DNA of 64,000 bases from Gloeophyllum trabeum ATCC 11539. Lineage: Eukaryota > Basidiomycota > Agaricomycetes > Gloeophyllales > Gloeophyllaceae. The stretch covers positions 1,827,750 to 1,891,749 of the forward strand of contig NW_006920411.1 in NCBI RefSeq assembly GCF_000344685.1. Direction: 5' to 3'. The notes under the pieces are model-generated. The model ran no database searches. It was not told the origin of the DNA and saw nothing but the letters and a program-made list of their open reading frames with translations. The translations under genes were made by a program, and so were the position numbers. Numbering within the stretch: the stretch's first letter is position 1; each line of letters opens with the position of its first letter. Below, one piece after another: positions 26,461 through 37,500 of this stretch.

Positions 26461-26709
26461 ATACCGTGGTTTGACGAGCCGGGCCCCGCCCATAATGGTT
26501 GTGGCACTGGTGGATGTTGGTAGTAGTCATGACATTTGCAAGATTTATCTGCTTCTCACAGGGGAAAGTGAATGATTCACCGCGTGTGGTGCATTTGCTC
26601 GAGGCCTTCGAGTTGTGTGACATGTTAGCTGTCAATGCTTGTCGTGACGTGGGTCACGCAGGTTCCACGACTTGACCTCAAAGTACTAGGGTGGACGAAT
26701 TCTGGCAGA

Positions 26710-27598
26710 ATGCCCTCGCCCAGGGGCCGCTCGACTTCGCCCCATCCGCTCCGAGATGCGGATGTTGACATGGAAAATGGCGGTGGCCTCGATAAACCGC
26801 ATGCGCGCGTTGTAGTTGTCACCAATCTGACCCGAAACGTTGTCGAAGCTCACCTGAAGACCATCTTTGGATTCTATGGCGAGATTACTAAGGTAGACTT
26901 ACCATTGTTTGGAAAATGTGAGTAGCCCGTACCAGAGCTTGTGTACAGAGTTCTAACCCGTTCGTCATGCAGCGGGGCAGAACAGAGGGAAAGCAGCTTT
27001 GGAGTTCGCGGACCCCAAAGCAGCGCACGAAGCATCGTCGCACATGGACGGCGGCCAGATTGACGGCGCTATCATAAAAGCCGAGCTCTCAGACCTCCCT
27101 ATCCGCTCGCCATCACCGTCTCGTCCTCGCATCCGGAACGGACGTGACAGGCCTCGTTCTCTCTCGCGCTCACCTTCTCGCTCTCTCACGCCTCCTCCAC
27201 GCAGATTTGCACGACGTGGAGGGTATGAGCCGCGACAGGATGATACCTACAGGCCAAGGTACGGACGTCGGGGACCGCCTCCTTTGCGAGACACCTATCG
27301 ACCCGTGTCGCGCTCGCGCTCTCGTTCGCCAATTCGCGCCAGGGATCGCTTCCCGCCCAGGCGGAGGTCACCCAGTTACAACCGTGGTCGCCGCCGGACT
27401 AGGTCTCCAAGCTATTCTGTCCGTTCCAGTCGCTCACGTACCCGATCACCATACTCCCGCTCCCGCTCTGCATCATATTCTTCATACTCAAGGTATTCTC
27501 GCAGCAAGAGCAGGTCTAGGTCTTATAGCAGAGGCCGAAGAAGTTATAGTCGGGATGATATTAGGGATAGCAGGTCCAGGTCTCCTCGATCACCCTGA
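26710..27598 (+). CDS. RNPS1-like RNA-binding SR protein
   Basis: Likely splicing activator or exon-junction-complex factor in the nucleus. It starts at ATG 26710 (MPSPRGRSTSPHP); an in-frame ATG at 26635 exists but lies in less protein-like sequence. An RRM spans about residues 35-115: VVVVTNLTRNVVEAHLKTIF, GFYGEITKVDLP, then, after one intron (26,918-26,972), GKAALEFADPKAAHEASSHM and DGGQIDGAIIKAEL. The remaining half is an RS domain with long runs of RSRS, RRSPSY and SYSRSRS. The early RRM followed by an RS tail matches RNPS1/SR45 rather than classical SRSF proteins. Confidence 0.88.
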
Positions 27599-27724
27599 TG
27601 CGAAGTGTCTCGGTATGCGCATCACCATGTATGAGGCGTGAATACGGGTATTCTACGGTGTATGTGTAGCAACATTGCCTCGTAGCATGTTATAAAATAC
27701 AAATCCGTCTCCTCCAACTGGTAT

Positions 27725-30700
27725 CTAATCGCTCATTACAGACTCGTCATCTGCCAAGAAGGGGCTTAAGGCACTCATCAATGGGGCCCCAGTAAGAGAA
27801 GTGGATATCAGTAAACTCACGCATATTCATAGTCATTTCTCATCGCATTAGACATCCATTCTTCATCAGCCTCCTGCGTAGGATATCCAGGCCCACCTGC
27901 CAGACTTAGCACAACCGGAAGCAGGACCAGCCCGTGCAGAGCACCCGATATAATTAGCGTTAGCCACATGCGGAAGTAATAGATCTACGTTATGTTAGTT
28001 TACTGGGCGTTTTCCTATTCTTTGTGGTCACTCACTTCCAGAAGCCTTGAGCGGGTGAGGCCGAGTACAGCCATCCCAATTAACTTGGTGAAAGTGATAC
28101 CAGACAGAACCTGCACCTCTGATTGGTCGTCTATAGCGAAAACTGACGAAACAGACATACCGACGGACCAACGTCAACCAATGCTGTCCACATACGCTCG
28201 TCTCTTTCCTTCTGGCCGGCAGGATGGTCCGCAGGCAGACCCGTTCCAGCACTCATGAATGCCCTGGCAACATGTGCGCAGAACTCGACCGCTATGCCAA
28301 GCGATATGACAAGGTTGACCAAGCTTATGGCGTTGAGGCTGATACCCCACAGTCCCATCACCCCCATTACAGTAACGACGGTCAAAGCGACAACTCCGGT
28401 GACAATCGTGCCAGTCCTCCAGGACCCAAGTAGAAGGGCGGTAACGAGCAACACGGACCCTAGACCAAGGCCAAGTATCTCCTGCATGATTGCGACGATG
28501 TGTGCGTATTGGTCAAAGAACACGTAATGGAGCGAGTAAGGGAAGACCTTCGTCCCAGTACGCTCAGATATGTCGTCCGCGATACGGCGGGCAGCTGCGA
28601 AGGAATTGATGAAGTCCTCCTGTGACTTCAGCGGCTTGTGGAAGGTACGGAAGTGGGACGCTATAACATCATCCCGAGTCTCAGAGAGGGACAGTGCCAT
28701 CCCAAATGAGGCCTTCCCTGCTAGAGGGCAGTCTTGGTTCGTTGGAGAGATCAGCCACTGGTTGAGATATTTCATGAACTCGTTCCCTTCAGGCAGCCCT
28801 TCCATAGTGATATTCCACGCCGGTGTTCGCCCGGCAAAGCAAGGCTGACACCGGGCAGAAGAATCACGTTCAGTGCAGAAGCGATCTGTGTTCCTCTTAA
28901 GAACTCTGCAGCATTCTTCCTGAGCGGGATCAAGCCAGCGCAGGAAATCATCTATCCAAGAAGCTGAGGGTTCGGCGATGAAGGATGATTCAGGTCTGTT
29001 GCGTTCAGCTTCGAGGACGTTTACCAAAGAAGATTCATTGCACGTGGTAAACCGACCGCACAGAGCCTGTTGCCCTGGCCGCTGAGTAACGTCGACGTCG
29101 TGGGAGACGAAGTAGACCGGGGGTCCGACGTCCAAATATGCGTCCAGGTCGTTGAAGTAAGGTATGAGATACGACTCCGAAGGGAGCGCAAGCCTTTGGT
29201 CTTTGCAAGGAAGGTCTTCATCGAGACTCGAATGTGCAAAACAGAAAACTCACCGAGACCCAATTGCATATGCTGGATTGAAATGACCGAGGCCACGAAT
29301 AGGCCACCGAACGTAAGCAGCACGACGCCTTTGACAACAGGTCGTAGCAAGAAGGCGGCATAACGACGCCGGATGAATCTTGCAATTGAGCCTAACCCAT
29401 GGCTGGCAGAGGGAGCGTCTAAGAGAGCGACTCTCGAATGCAACTTGATGCAAGGGAAACAGTCTACTCTATTTGCCTGAACATTCTGGTCAATCTCGTC
29501 TCATACCAGGAGGCTTGGGAGTCCACGAACCTCCATACGTCTGAGATCCAAAACTAGCGCGCTGATGAAAACGGTTACTTGTAGGAGGGCGTTCAATAAA
29601 ACGCTTCCGGCAGCATATAACGCGAAGTTCCGTACGGCCGGCATGGGAACTAAGGCGCCCAGTGCAAATGCTACAGTCTCTGTGACCGTGCTGAGCAGTA
29701 TTGACGGGCCCATCTTAGCCAGTGTCCGAGCTACACGTTCCTCTGCTCTCAAGTACAAAGGCATGGACGCAGCATCCACGCTCTCGTCATGCGATGCGGC
29801 GAAGGGTGACCTAGGGTTTTCGGGTCGTGTCGGTGACATGGGAGTCGTCGCGTATTCATTCGAGGATCCTTGGACTGCAGCAGTTGTCGCTGCTGCATTG
29901 GGTCCATGCAATAAATTCTGCCTGTCCAGTTCGTGGACGAGAATGAAAACATTGTCTACACCGACCGCCAGGACTAAGAATGGTATGACTTCCGCAATGA
30001 TGAGAGTAACTTTGACTCCGAGAAGGGAGAAGAAGCCCACAGAGGTTGAAACTGAGAGGATGACAAGCGCGATGCCAAAAAGTCCTAGCGTGAACTTCGA
30101 GCCGACAAACAACTTCCGAGGAAGACGAGGGAAGAGGCGAGGGGTTTCACGAGAGTCGATGGATAACGAAGAGGAGGTTATCCCCGTAGGACGGAAAAGT
30201 TTCGGGAAGTTCCTAGCCCACCGGGCTAGGGAGGACACGACGCCTTCATCATCCCTTGCAGCAACGCCATTTCCCAATGCAATGGACACGTAGAAGAACA
30301 TGGCTAGATAAGAAAGAACGACAATCTTGACGTCCATATTCGTACTCTTGTTGATTTCTTCTTCCAGGGACACACCAGTCGAGAAAGACACGGCTAGGCC
30401 CGCCTCCTGTCGAGCCTGCTCTGTGACGTCCAGAAGATACTTTCTGAGCGTTCGTTCCCATTCCGTCGCTCTCTCCTGGACGGCGGGGTCAAGGGAGTCT
30501 GATACGACGAAAGTCACCACTAGTGCTTCAGCCTTGAGATAATCCTTCTTCCCATCGCCAGTTTCAGGCACTGCTCCGAGAACGAATTCGGGTTTCAAAG
30601 GCTGTTGATAGTCTGGTAGGCAGTCGACCGGAGAATTGGCGCAGTCAAGAAGATGTTCTGCCCAAGTATTCTCGTCGTAATCTGAGATATCTTCTCCAAA

Positions 30701-32260
30701 CCACGCAAGTGCCGACTGGACCACACAGGCGCCGTCTGGCCCGGCGGGTTTGAAGCAGACGTCTTCTAAACTGTATCCGCTTGGAGAACGCAAAGACCGT
30801 ATTCCCTGTTCCACCCTCGACCAGTACTTGAGATGCGACCATGACAGAACGGGCGGCTTCTCGGGAGCAGAGTCGGCCGTCGCCGCTGGGACGGACGTGA
30901 CAAATATCTGCTCCGGACGATAGAACGGCCCGAAATGCTCATCGAAGTACTCTTTTTGCAGCTTGCTCTCAGAATCTGGAGCGACCCACAAACGCACGGG
31001 CTCGGTCTCAACTTGGAACTTTGTCCAACCTAGGTTTAGAAGCCCGACAAGCAAGAAGACAACACTGAGGGTTAACCACGGTGAGGTTGCACAAGTAAAG
31101 CCAAGTTGGTAGAAGAAACGCCGAAGGACGTTGTTCAACCGATACTGTCGAGGTTGAACAGTGTCCATTGGGTCCAGAAGCGACGCACCACGTCCTAGAT
31201 GATGTCTTGACTCTTCTGAAGACGCAGCTCCGGTTGATTCCTCCCCGTCAACATACTGAGCAAGGGATGACGCGCCCAGCAGACCACGATTTCCAGACCT
31301 CGGAGAGAGTGGGTGGTTGGTTTCCGACGCAGCATCGGCACCCAGAACCAACCTTTCATACTTCTTTTCCCTGCGTCGACGAATGGTGAGCTGTAGCAGA
31401 TAGCCGATGGAAAATCCAGCCACTGCTAGGCAGTAAGCCAAAATGAGGACGAAGGAGAGACAGCTCAGAACACCGACATGACATGATGGCTCGGAACCTG
31501 GCGGAGGAACATATGGCAGAGTGGAGCATACGTCGGGGCAATCAATGCATGTGCAACGACTGCTCAGGTCATTATCTGCACAGCTGCGCGGGATGGGATC
31601 GAGAGCCGTGAAGTTATCTGGCACCTCAGATGGATAGTTTATCTGGAAAGGGCTGCCTAGATCCTTCTCGTCACCCATAAATTTCAGAAATGCCTTATAA
31701 TCTTTAGCACCCCCTCCTATGAAGTCCATCGCATACCCATTGCTGGCACCGAACTGCACATTCTTACAGCTGTCGAAGAAACCCTCTGCAAACCGCTGTC
31801 CAACGAAGAAGTCTACGGCCTTAACAGCAGTTTCTCCAGTTCTAGACTTCTGAGTTGAAGTGACGTTCAAGAAAGTACCCTGGTCCGGCGAGCATGTGAA
31901 GGTACAGTAGAAGGACCGGAAGTTATTTCGGCAAGCTGGGCACGAGGAGATAATCCCTTCAGCGGTCTTCAGGTTGTCATACAATGTTTCGACTTGATCT
32001 TTAGTGCAGCATACGGGTCCTTCGGCGTACTCAGGGCCGCAAACAGTCGTCAGTAGTGACCGAGCCTCCTCGTCCTCAGGCTATGGTACAGATCAGCTTC
32101 CTGGAAGCGAAACCAAGCAGACAATAACTCTCACCGGTTGCGCAGAACCATCATAGGGACACGGTAGCGGCTTACCGAACCATCCCTTCGTACCGCAGGA
32201 TCCCCGCATGGCACACGTCCCGAACTCTACACTGCTCGCCATAACGTCCTGCAAGCTCAT
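27725..32260 (-). CDS. NCR1: NPC1/Ncr1 sterol transporter of the vacuole membrane
   Basis: Polytopic membrane protein that moves sterols out of the vacuole/lysosome lumen. The luminal N-terminal domain shows CAMRGSCG, GKPLPCPYDG, VCGPEYAEGPVCC, CPACRNNFRSFYCTFTCSPD. The middle domain, sterol-sensing domain (29.6-30.3 kb) and the C-terminal RND-type helices follow: SLNAISLVNLVISLGIAVEF, MAVLGLTRSRLLE, IYYFRMWLTLII. Two C-termini are possible: a stop at 27817 after NDYEYA, or splicing of a 56-nt intron there giving about 12 more residues and a stop at 27725. The start is doubtful: the first ATG (32260, MSLQDVMASSVEFG) gives no signal peptide, and no other ATG lies between it and the transposon end at 32463. 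The gene may have lost its true 5' exon. Confidence 0.88.
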
Positions 32261-32456
32261 GTCCAGTGCAGGATCGAAGCGGCGCTTGCGCTGAGAGACT
32301 TGACAGAATATCCTCGGGAACTCCGAGCCAGAGAAGTCCGTGTGTGCGAGGTGCAGGTCTCGGTCGTAGGGCGAGAGCTGTTGCTCGCTGACGGAATCGG
32401 CTCACTGACTTTGAGACGCGTAAGGCACGTGGGCGTGCAACTCCCAGAGGATTCCC

Positions 32457-32462
32457 AAAAAG
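32457..32462. repeat. left copy of the target-site string at the transposon
   Basis: AAAAAG directly precedes the left terminal repeat. The same six bases directly follow the right end. The shared string grows to CCCAAAAAGG if bases overlapping the element's own GGG/CCC ends are counted. Confidence 0.6.
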
Positions 32463-32540
32463 GGGCAGTGAGAAAATGCCGAGGCGTGCCGCCGGCTGGC
32501 GAGGCCTTGCAGAGGCATCGCATAGGACAGAGGCGCTTCC
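32463..32540 (+). repeat. left terminal inverted repeat
   Basis: Begins GGGCAGTGAGAAAATGCCG and contains TGCAGAGGCATCGCA at 32508-32522. It pairs in inverted orientation with 39920-39999. Beyond about 80 bp the two arms no longer align well. Confidence 0.75.
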
Positions 32541-34553
32541 AGGACTGTTGAGTCGTAAGACCAGTACGATGGGGGTAGTACGCCATATACATGCTGTATT
32601 GTGAGTGGCATGTGTAAAAATGTTGCTGTGCAGTGGGGGGAGGATGCTCCTCAAAATTCACTTTTCCCCATTTATTTCCTGTGCGCACGGCAACATACAA
32701 GGAGCTAGCCTACCTACAGTAGTTCTCCTGGTTCGCCTGGGGACACTAGCCGTGGTTTCGGGGCAGCGCCACACGCATTCTCCTAGCAGATATTGCCCAC
32801 TATCACGTCACAGCTATATGTCACCCATGTCACAGCGGTATGTCATCCCTAGCCGTTTGGAGATTACACTGTTATACATCCCCTCATTTTTATATTTTCT
32901 TGGGCGCACATATGCCTTTGTTAAGCCAGCGCGCACCAGAGTAGGATCATTCAGTGGTTAATCGAGTCTTAGGGAATGGTAGTCACATTTTCTGTGACAA
33001 ATCACAGCGTCACTTCCTCTTCCGGCATCTCAGGGTTACGTAGGCTAGCTTCGACGTTGTAGAAACGAAGCACCCATCCTGTGGCGGAAAGCGGCTTATG
33101 TATGCGCTCGGCTCTCTCGTAGGCCGACTCGGATGATCACCTTAGAGGTGGTAGTGGATCACAGAACACGTCTGTTTACAAAGGTAAATGTGCTGTATTG
33201 ACACGGCTGCTGGGTATTATTTATGAAAGATACGTAAGTATGCTACAGTATGAACACTGATTGGTGGCTGGAATATCACCGAGGCACCACACAGAAACCT
33301 TGCGAGCTGTAGTACGCCGGACGGAAGTCAAAGTGCGCCACGGCATTGGCCGGTGCCTGCAAGTACACATAGGTTGGCCTCGAATATCGAACGCGTCGTG
33401 GACTTGTGGACGTGTTTTGAACTTCACCCTGGAGGCAGAGCATGCACTCGACATATCTATGCAGGTAGGTAACAGTTGGCTGCATGTGATGTTCGTTTCG
33501 GGCTGTCATGCCTGGTTACAGCCCGTAAACTTCGAAGTCGACTTGCTCTTCCCATAGACCAAGACTCCTGAGTAAGTACTGTGCTCAGTCGCTGTCTCAG
33601 CAGTGCCTCTGCTTGCCTCTGCATGACCTCTGCATGTACTCGGCACTGCCTCTGCACTGCCTCTGCACCACCTCTGCACCACCTCTGCACGCCTCTGCCA
33701 TCCTCTGCAGAGTGAGTCATTGCCTCTGCAGCGAGTCGTACCTAGCGAGTAGATCCGGCTGCAACAAGTACATTACTCAGGTAAGCCGTGGTATAATCTC
33801 CTGTGGCTTTATCTGAATCGTTGTTCTTTGCATTATCCAGCTTGTAAACACCTATATGTATTGCGAATATGGAATATATCTAAGCAGTATCAAGCATCCT
33901 TCATGTCACTGCCGGTGTACGAAACACCTACTGACATAGACCGATGCTCTCTACACCCGATCGACTGTACTAATATTGCTGACGATAACCAGGCACGTCC
34001 TTCGGAACTACCGGCTTTGCCAGTCTTCCCATATAAGCTATTGCGGCATGTTCCTTATTGGGTTGTGGCAGCCCCCTATGCTGGGCGTTGTGGGCGTTGG
34101 GATGCAGACTCTTGCATCCATACGTTGCCTCTGCAGCATCAGCATGCTGGTATGTACGTCCATATTCTGAATTTCAGATTGAGCTGAAGTGTCCAGAGGG
34201 GAATTTGGAAGCATATTGTCCGTTATTTTACAGATCCCGGCTCGGACCAGCCGAAAACACATTTAGTCGCAGGTAAATGCCTGTCTCCGGGTGCGCTGCT
34301 CCGCTCTGACCACGTACTGCCCCACCACTACTGATTCACGCAGCCCCTCATGGGTTTATTCCAATCTATGACTCTACTGGTAGGCTGTCCAAGGACCTTT
34401 ACCGCCCTCCATGTATGTTTCTTACCAGACATCTTCGCAGGAAAAATCATAGGCCTATTCCAGGCCCCTTCATCCGACAGTGCATCAAGCTCTCTCCGTC
34501 AGGGGCATCCTCTGTCCTTGGCCGTTCAGCCTCTGACATCCTCGCCGTCTATT
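32541..34553. other. left internal region of the transposon, upstream of its gene
   Basis: About 2 kb with no convincing protein gene. It contains the CCTCTGC array (33601-33740), several further single copies of the motif (for example near 34128), and presumably the transposase promoter. A frame at 34350-34553 continues in phase into the transposase and could be coding or leader. Confidence 0.5.
33601..33740 (+). repeat. subterminal array of CCTCTGC repeats
   Basis: Ten copies of CCTCTGC in about 140 bp, mostly in the form TGCCTCTGCA or CACCTCTGCA. The same motif occurs four times at 39911-39954 next to the right terminal repeat, and as GCAGAGGC within the left terminal repeat. Arrays like this near transposon ends often bind the transposase. 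Confidence 0.8.
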
Positions 34554-37500
34554 ATGGTACCCATGGCCTCCGGTCAGGCTCCTCCAAAAATTGTGAATTC
34601 TGGAGCGCAGCCTTCCATAGTTCCCTTTGAGCACCAGGGCAAAACTAAGGCAGCACTTGGTGATCCTCATTCAAGAAGCGGCCCAGCGAAAAAACTTTCC
34701 GGTGCCGCTGATGAGTTTGTATGGGACGGTTGGCCAGATGGTGACTTCGAGCACCATTTTTCTTGGGAGGAGCTAAAGCAGACAAACAATCTCATGGTCC
34801 ATTGGTCATGCCACGCGGCCGGCGCAAATGACCACCACAAGCGCAGTGATTGTGCTAAGAACTGGGAGGACGGTGCCTTACTCATACGCTACTGTCGTGG
34901 TATGATCCGTTGCGATCACACTGAATGTCAGATCATCATCCGCCCTCAAACTCGCAGGCTGAAGATCCAGGAGCAATGCCAACATCCATGTCGTTGTGGT
35001 GGGAAACTGACTTGGTTTGAGTGCAATGTTGTTTCGAAGATTTGGACTTACGACGGCGGCAAGTACTTCCAAAATATTGGCAAACACGATCATGCCCGGC
35101 TCACCCACAAGCTGCATCTGTTACCAAATGAACGGGCTGAATTTGAAGCCATAGTGCGAACCAATCCCAAGGCAGGCCCGTTAGCTCTTCTTGTCGGAGC
35201 ACCCGGGATCGAAGGACCAGGCCGGTCAGTTGCTGATATCACCTCGGTACTTGCCAACAAGGATCGCATCAGCAAGGAGCGACAGCACATCACTTCCGGA
35301 CCTGGAGGTGGTAGTGCAGAAACATTCCTGCAGGATTTCGCCACACTTGAGGAGGAGTATCCCAACTTCATCCTCTATTCCCAGATCGGTGCAGTTACTG
35401 TGATCGTGATGCAATCACCATTCATGCGCTCTCAGCTGATTAAAGAGTTCATTCAAACTGAGGCCATCAATGGCCTCGTCACCGATGCTGCACATGGATT
35501 CTGGAGAAACAAAAATGCGCTCTTGATGGTTAGCTCCGTCTTCACAAAGGACCTGCTATGTTGGATACCAGTGTTATTCACCTACTCCAATGGTGCATCA
35601 GCCAAGCATTACGAGAGCCATTTCTTTGCATTGTATGAGAGCATCGGGCAAGAAGCTGAAGAAAGGGGAATACTTGTTGTCGACGAGCTCTTCCTAGATG
35701 TATGTCACAAGTCACTAGTTTGACCAATTTTACTCAACATTACACTGGCAGGTCGTTGACTTCAGCGAGGCACAGAGACAAGGCAAAACACAAGCTTTCA
35801 TTAGGTTCTGGCAACTGCGACAAGACAATACCCGCTCTGAGGATGAGCTGCGCGAGGCCGCGTCAGCCATTGTGAAGGGCTGCCGCGAGCACTTCCAGCG
35901 TGGGGTGACTCGGCTGACCAGAATCTCGGCTGTTATCCCATTTGGTAGGGCAACAGCCTTCGAGTTTCGCGTGCAGGGGTTGTTTGATGCCGAAGATCTG
36001 GCGACCTTTGGGGAAAGGGCTGCCCTTATAATCAAGGAGTTTCCGAAGACAGAACCCTGGCTATCGTGGTGGATAAGCGAGACGCATGCGCCATTATTAT
36101 TTCCAGCTCACCGTAAGATGAAGCCGGATCTATGGGAATCTATCCCGGACACAACAAACGCTGAAGAGTCCATGCATTGGAAGCTCTACGCAGCAACTGG
36201 CCGTGATCACGTACTTCTAGAGGGGATCAGATCATTATATGCTTTCTCTGACCATTATCAAAGGCTGGCGACTGCGAATCTTAGTACGTATCCTTGTAAT
36301 CACAACTGGAACAACAGTCACATACCATTCATTCTGCAGGTGGGGTGCCAATACGTTATGGAAGCGCAGAACCATGGAAACTTGTTGCGAGCAGGATTGG
36401 TCGAACTAAACCAACCAGGGCTCCAGAGGCTTACGAACGTCGCCGGTATAAGAATGATGGGCGCCCTCCTGACACTGCAAAAGAACTTGCTGAGACGCGG
36501 AGCAAGAGCCGCAAGTTGCAGAAGTCCCAGATTCGGAGTGATGAGAAGAAAGCTGAAACTCTGGAGCGAAACATTTACCAAAGTTATCCATGGTCAAATA
36601 ATTCATGCTGGCTTGACACCGCATTGGAGCTTCTCTTCAATGTGGTGGGTAGAGATTACAAGAGCTTCCGTGAAAGATTCCAGGCTCTCCCTCACGATAC
36701 CTGCCTGTGGGCACTGTATGAGGTGATTGATTTGCGACGCACGAACCAAGAAGCCGCTTCAAATCACCCACGCATCAAAGACCGCCGCACTTGGCTCACA
36801 GAGCAACGCGACAGTTACCGGACTCGGTTGAAGCATTATCGTTGTATTTCTGCGGAGGACGATCTCAAGTCTCTATTCGTGCGTTTTCATGACCCATTGA
36901 GTTTTCTCGAATGCTGACGATGCCTGCATGTTCCAGGGATGGTTGAGTACTGTTCTCCAACGGGAATGGGATAAAGAGGGCTGCATTTACAGTGCCACTT
37001 ATTTCCATGGCTACCGGGTGAAACTACGAATTTGTACGACCATCAAGGCCACAGAACCATCATATAAGCACTATCAAATAACCTCTGAGCCACAGAAGAC
37101 CTTTGAATATCGTCTGAACTCACAAGATCATCAAACCTACCATGGCAAAGTCCAAAGCTGGTTCCGGCAGATGACCTCAATGAATCCACCTCCTCACACC
37201 CTTGCTCAATGCTTCAAGACGAAGGACGGGGTCTGCCTTTGCCAAGGCGATGCTTGTGACATAACACTGAACATTATGCTTCCAGTATGCCTCATTATCT
37301 GGGTCGAGGATGATGATTTGAATGTATGGGATTTTCCTATCACGCTCCGGCCACTCACCAAGGAGGCAGCCGCTGATGGGGTGGTATATGACATGGTTGG
37401 GCGCGGACTTCACAGTGCCGAACAGCAGCACTTCATTACCCGCTTCCGAACCCCGCAGGGCAAGATCTACACATATGACGGTCAATTAGCTGACGGTGTT

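Noticed and set aside
29565..30293. A 242-codon plus-strand frame
   Set aside because: It lies wholly opposite the NPC1 sterol-sensing exon, whose motifs are clear; the plus-strand frame is its mirror.
33601..33740. A CRISPR-like array
   Set aside because: The units are 7-10 bases with irregular spacing and no unique spacers, in a eukaryotic transposon.
33828..34187. A 119-codon frame inside the left part of the transposon
   Set aside because: No conserved motif, no sensible splice context, and composition typical of noncoding sequence; probably a chance frame.
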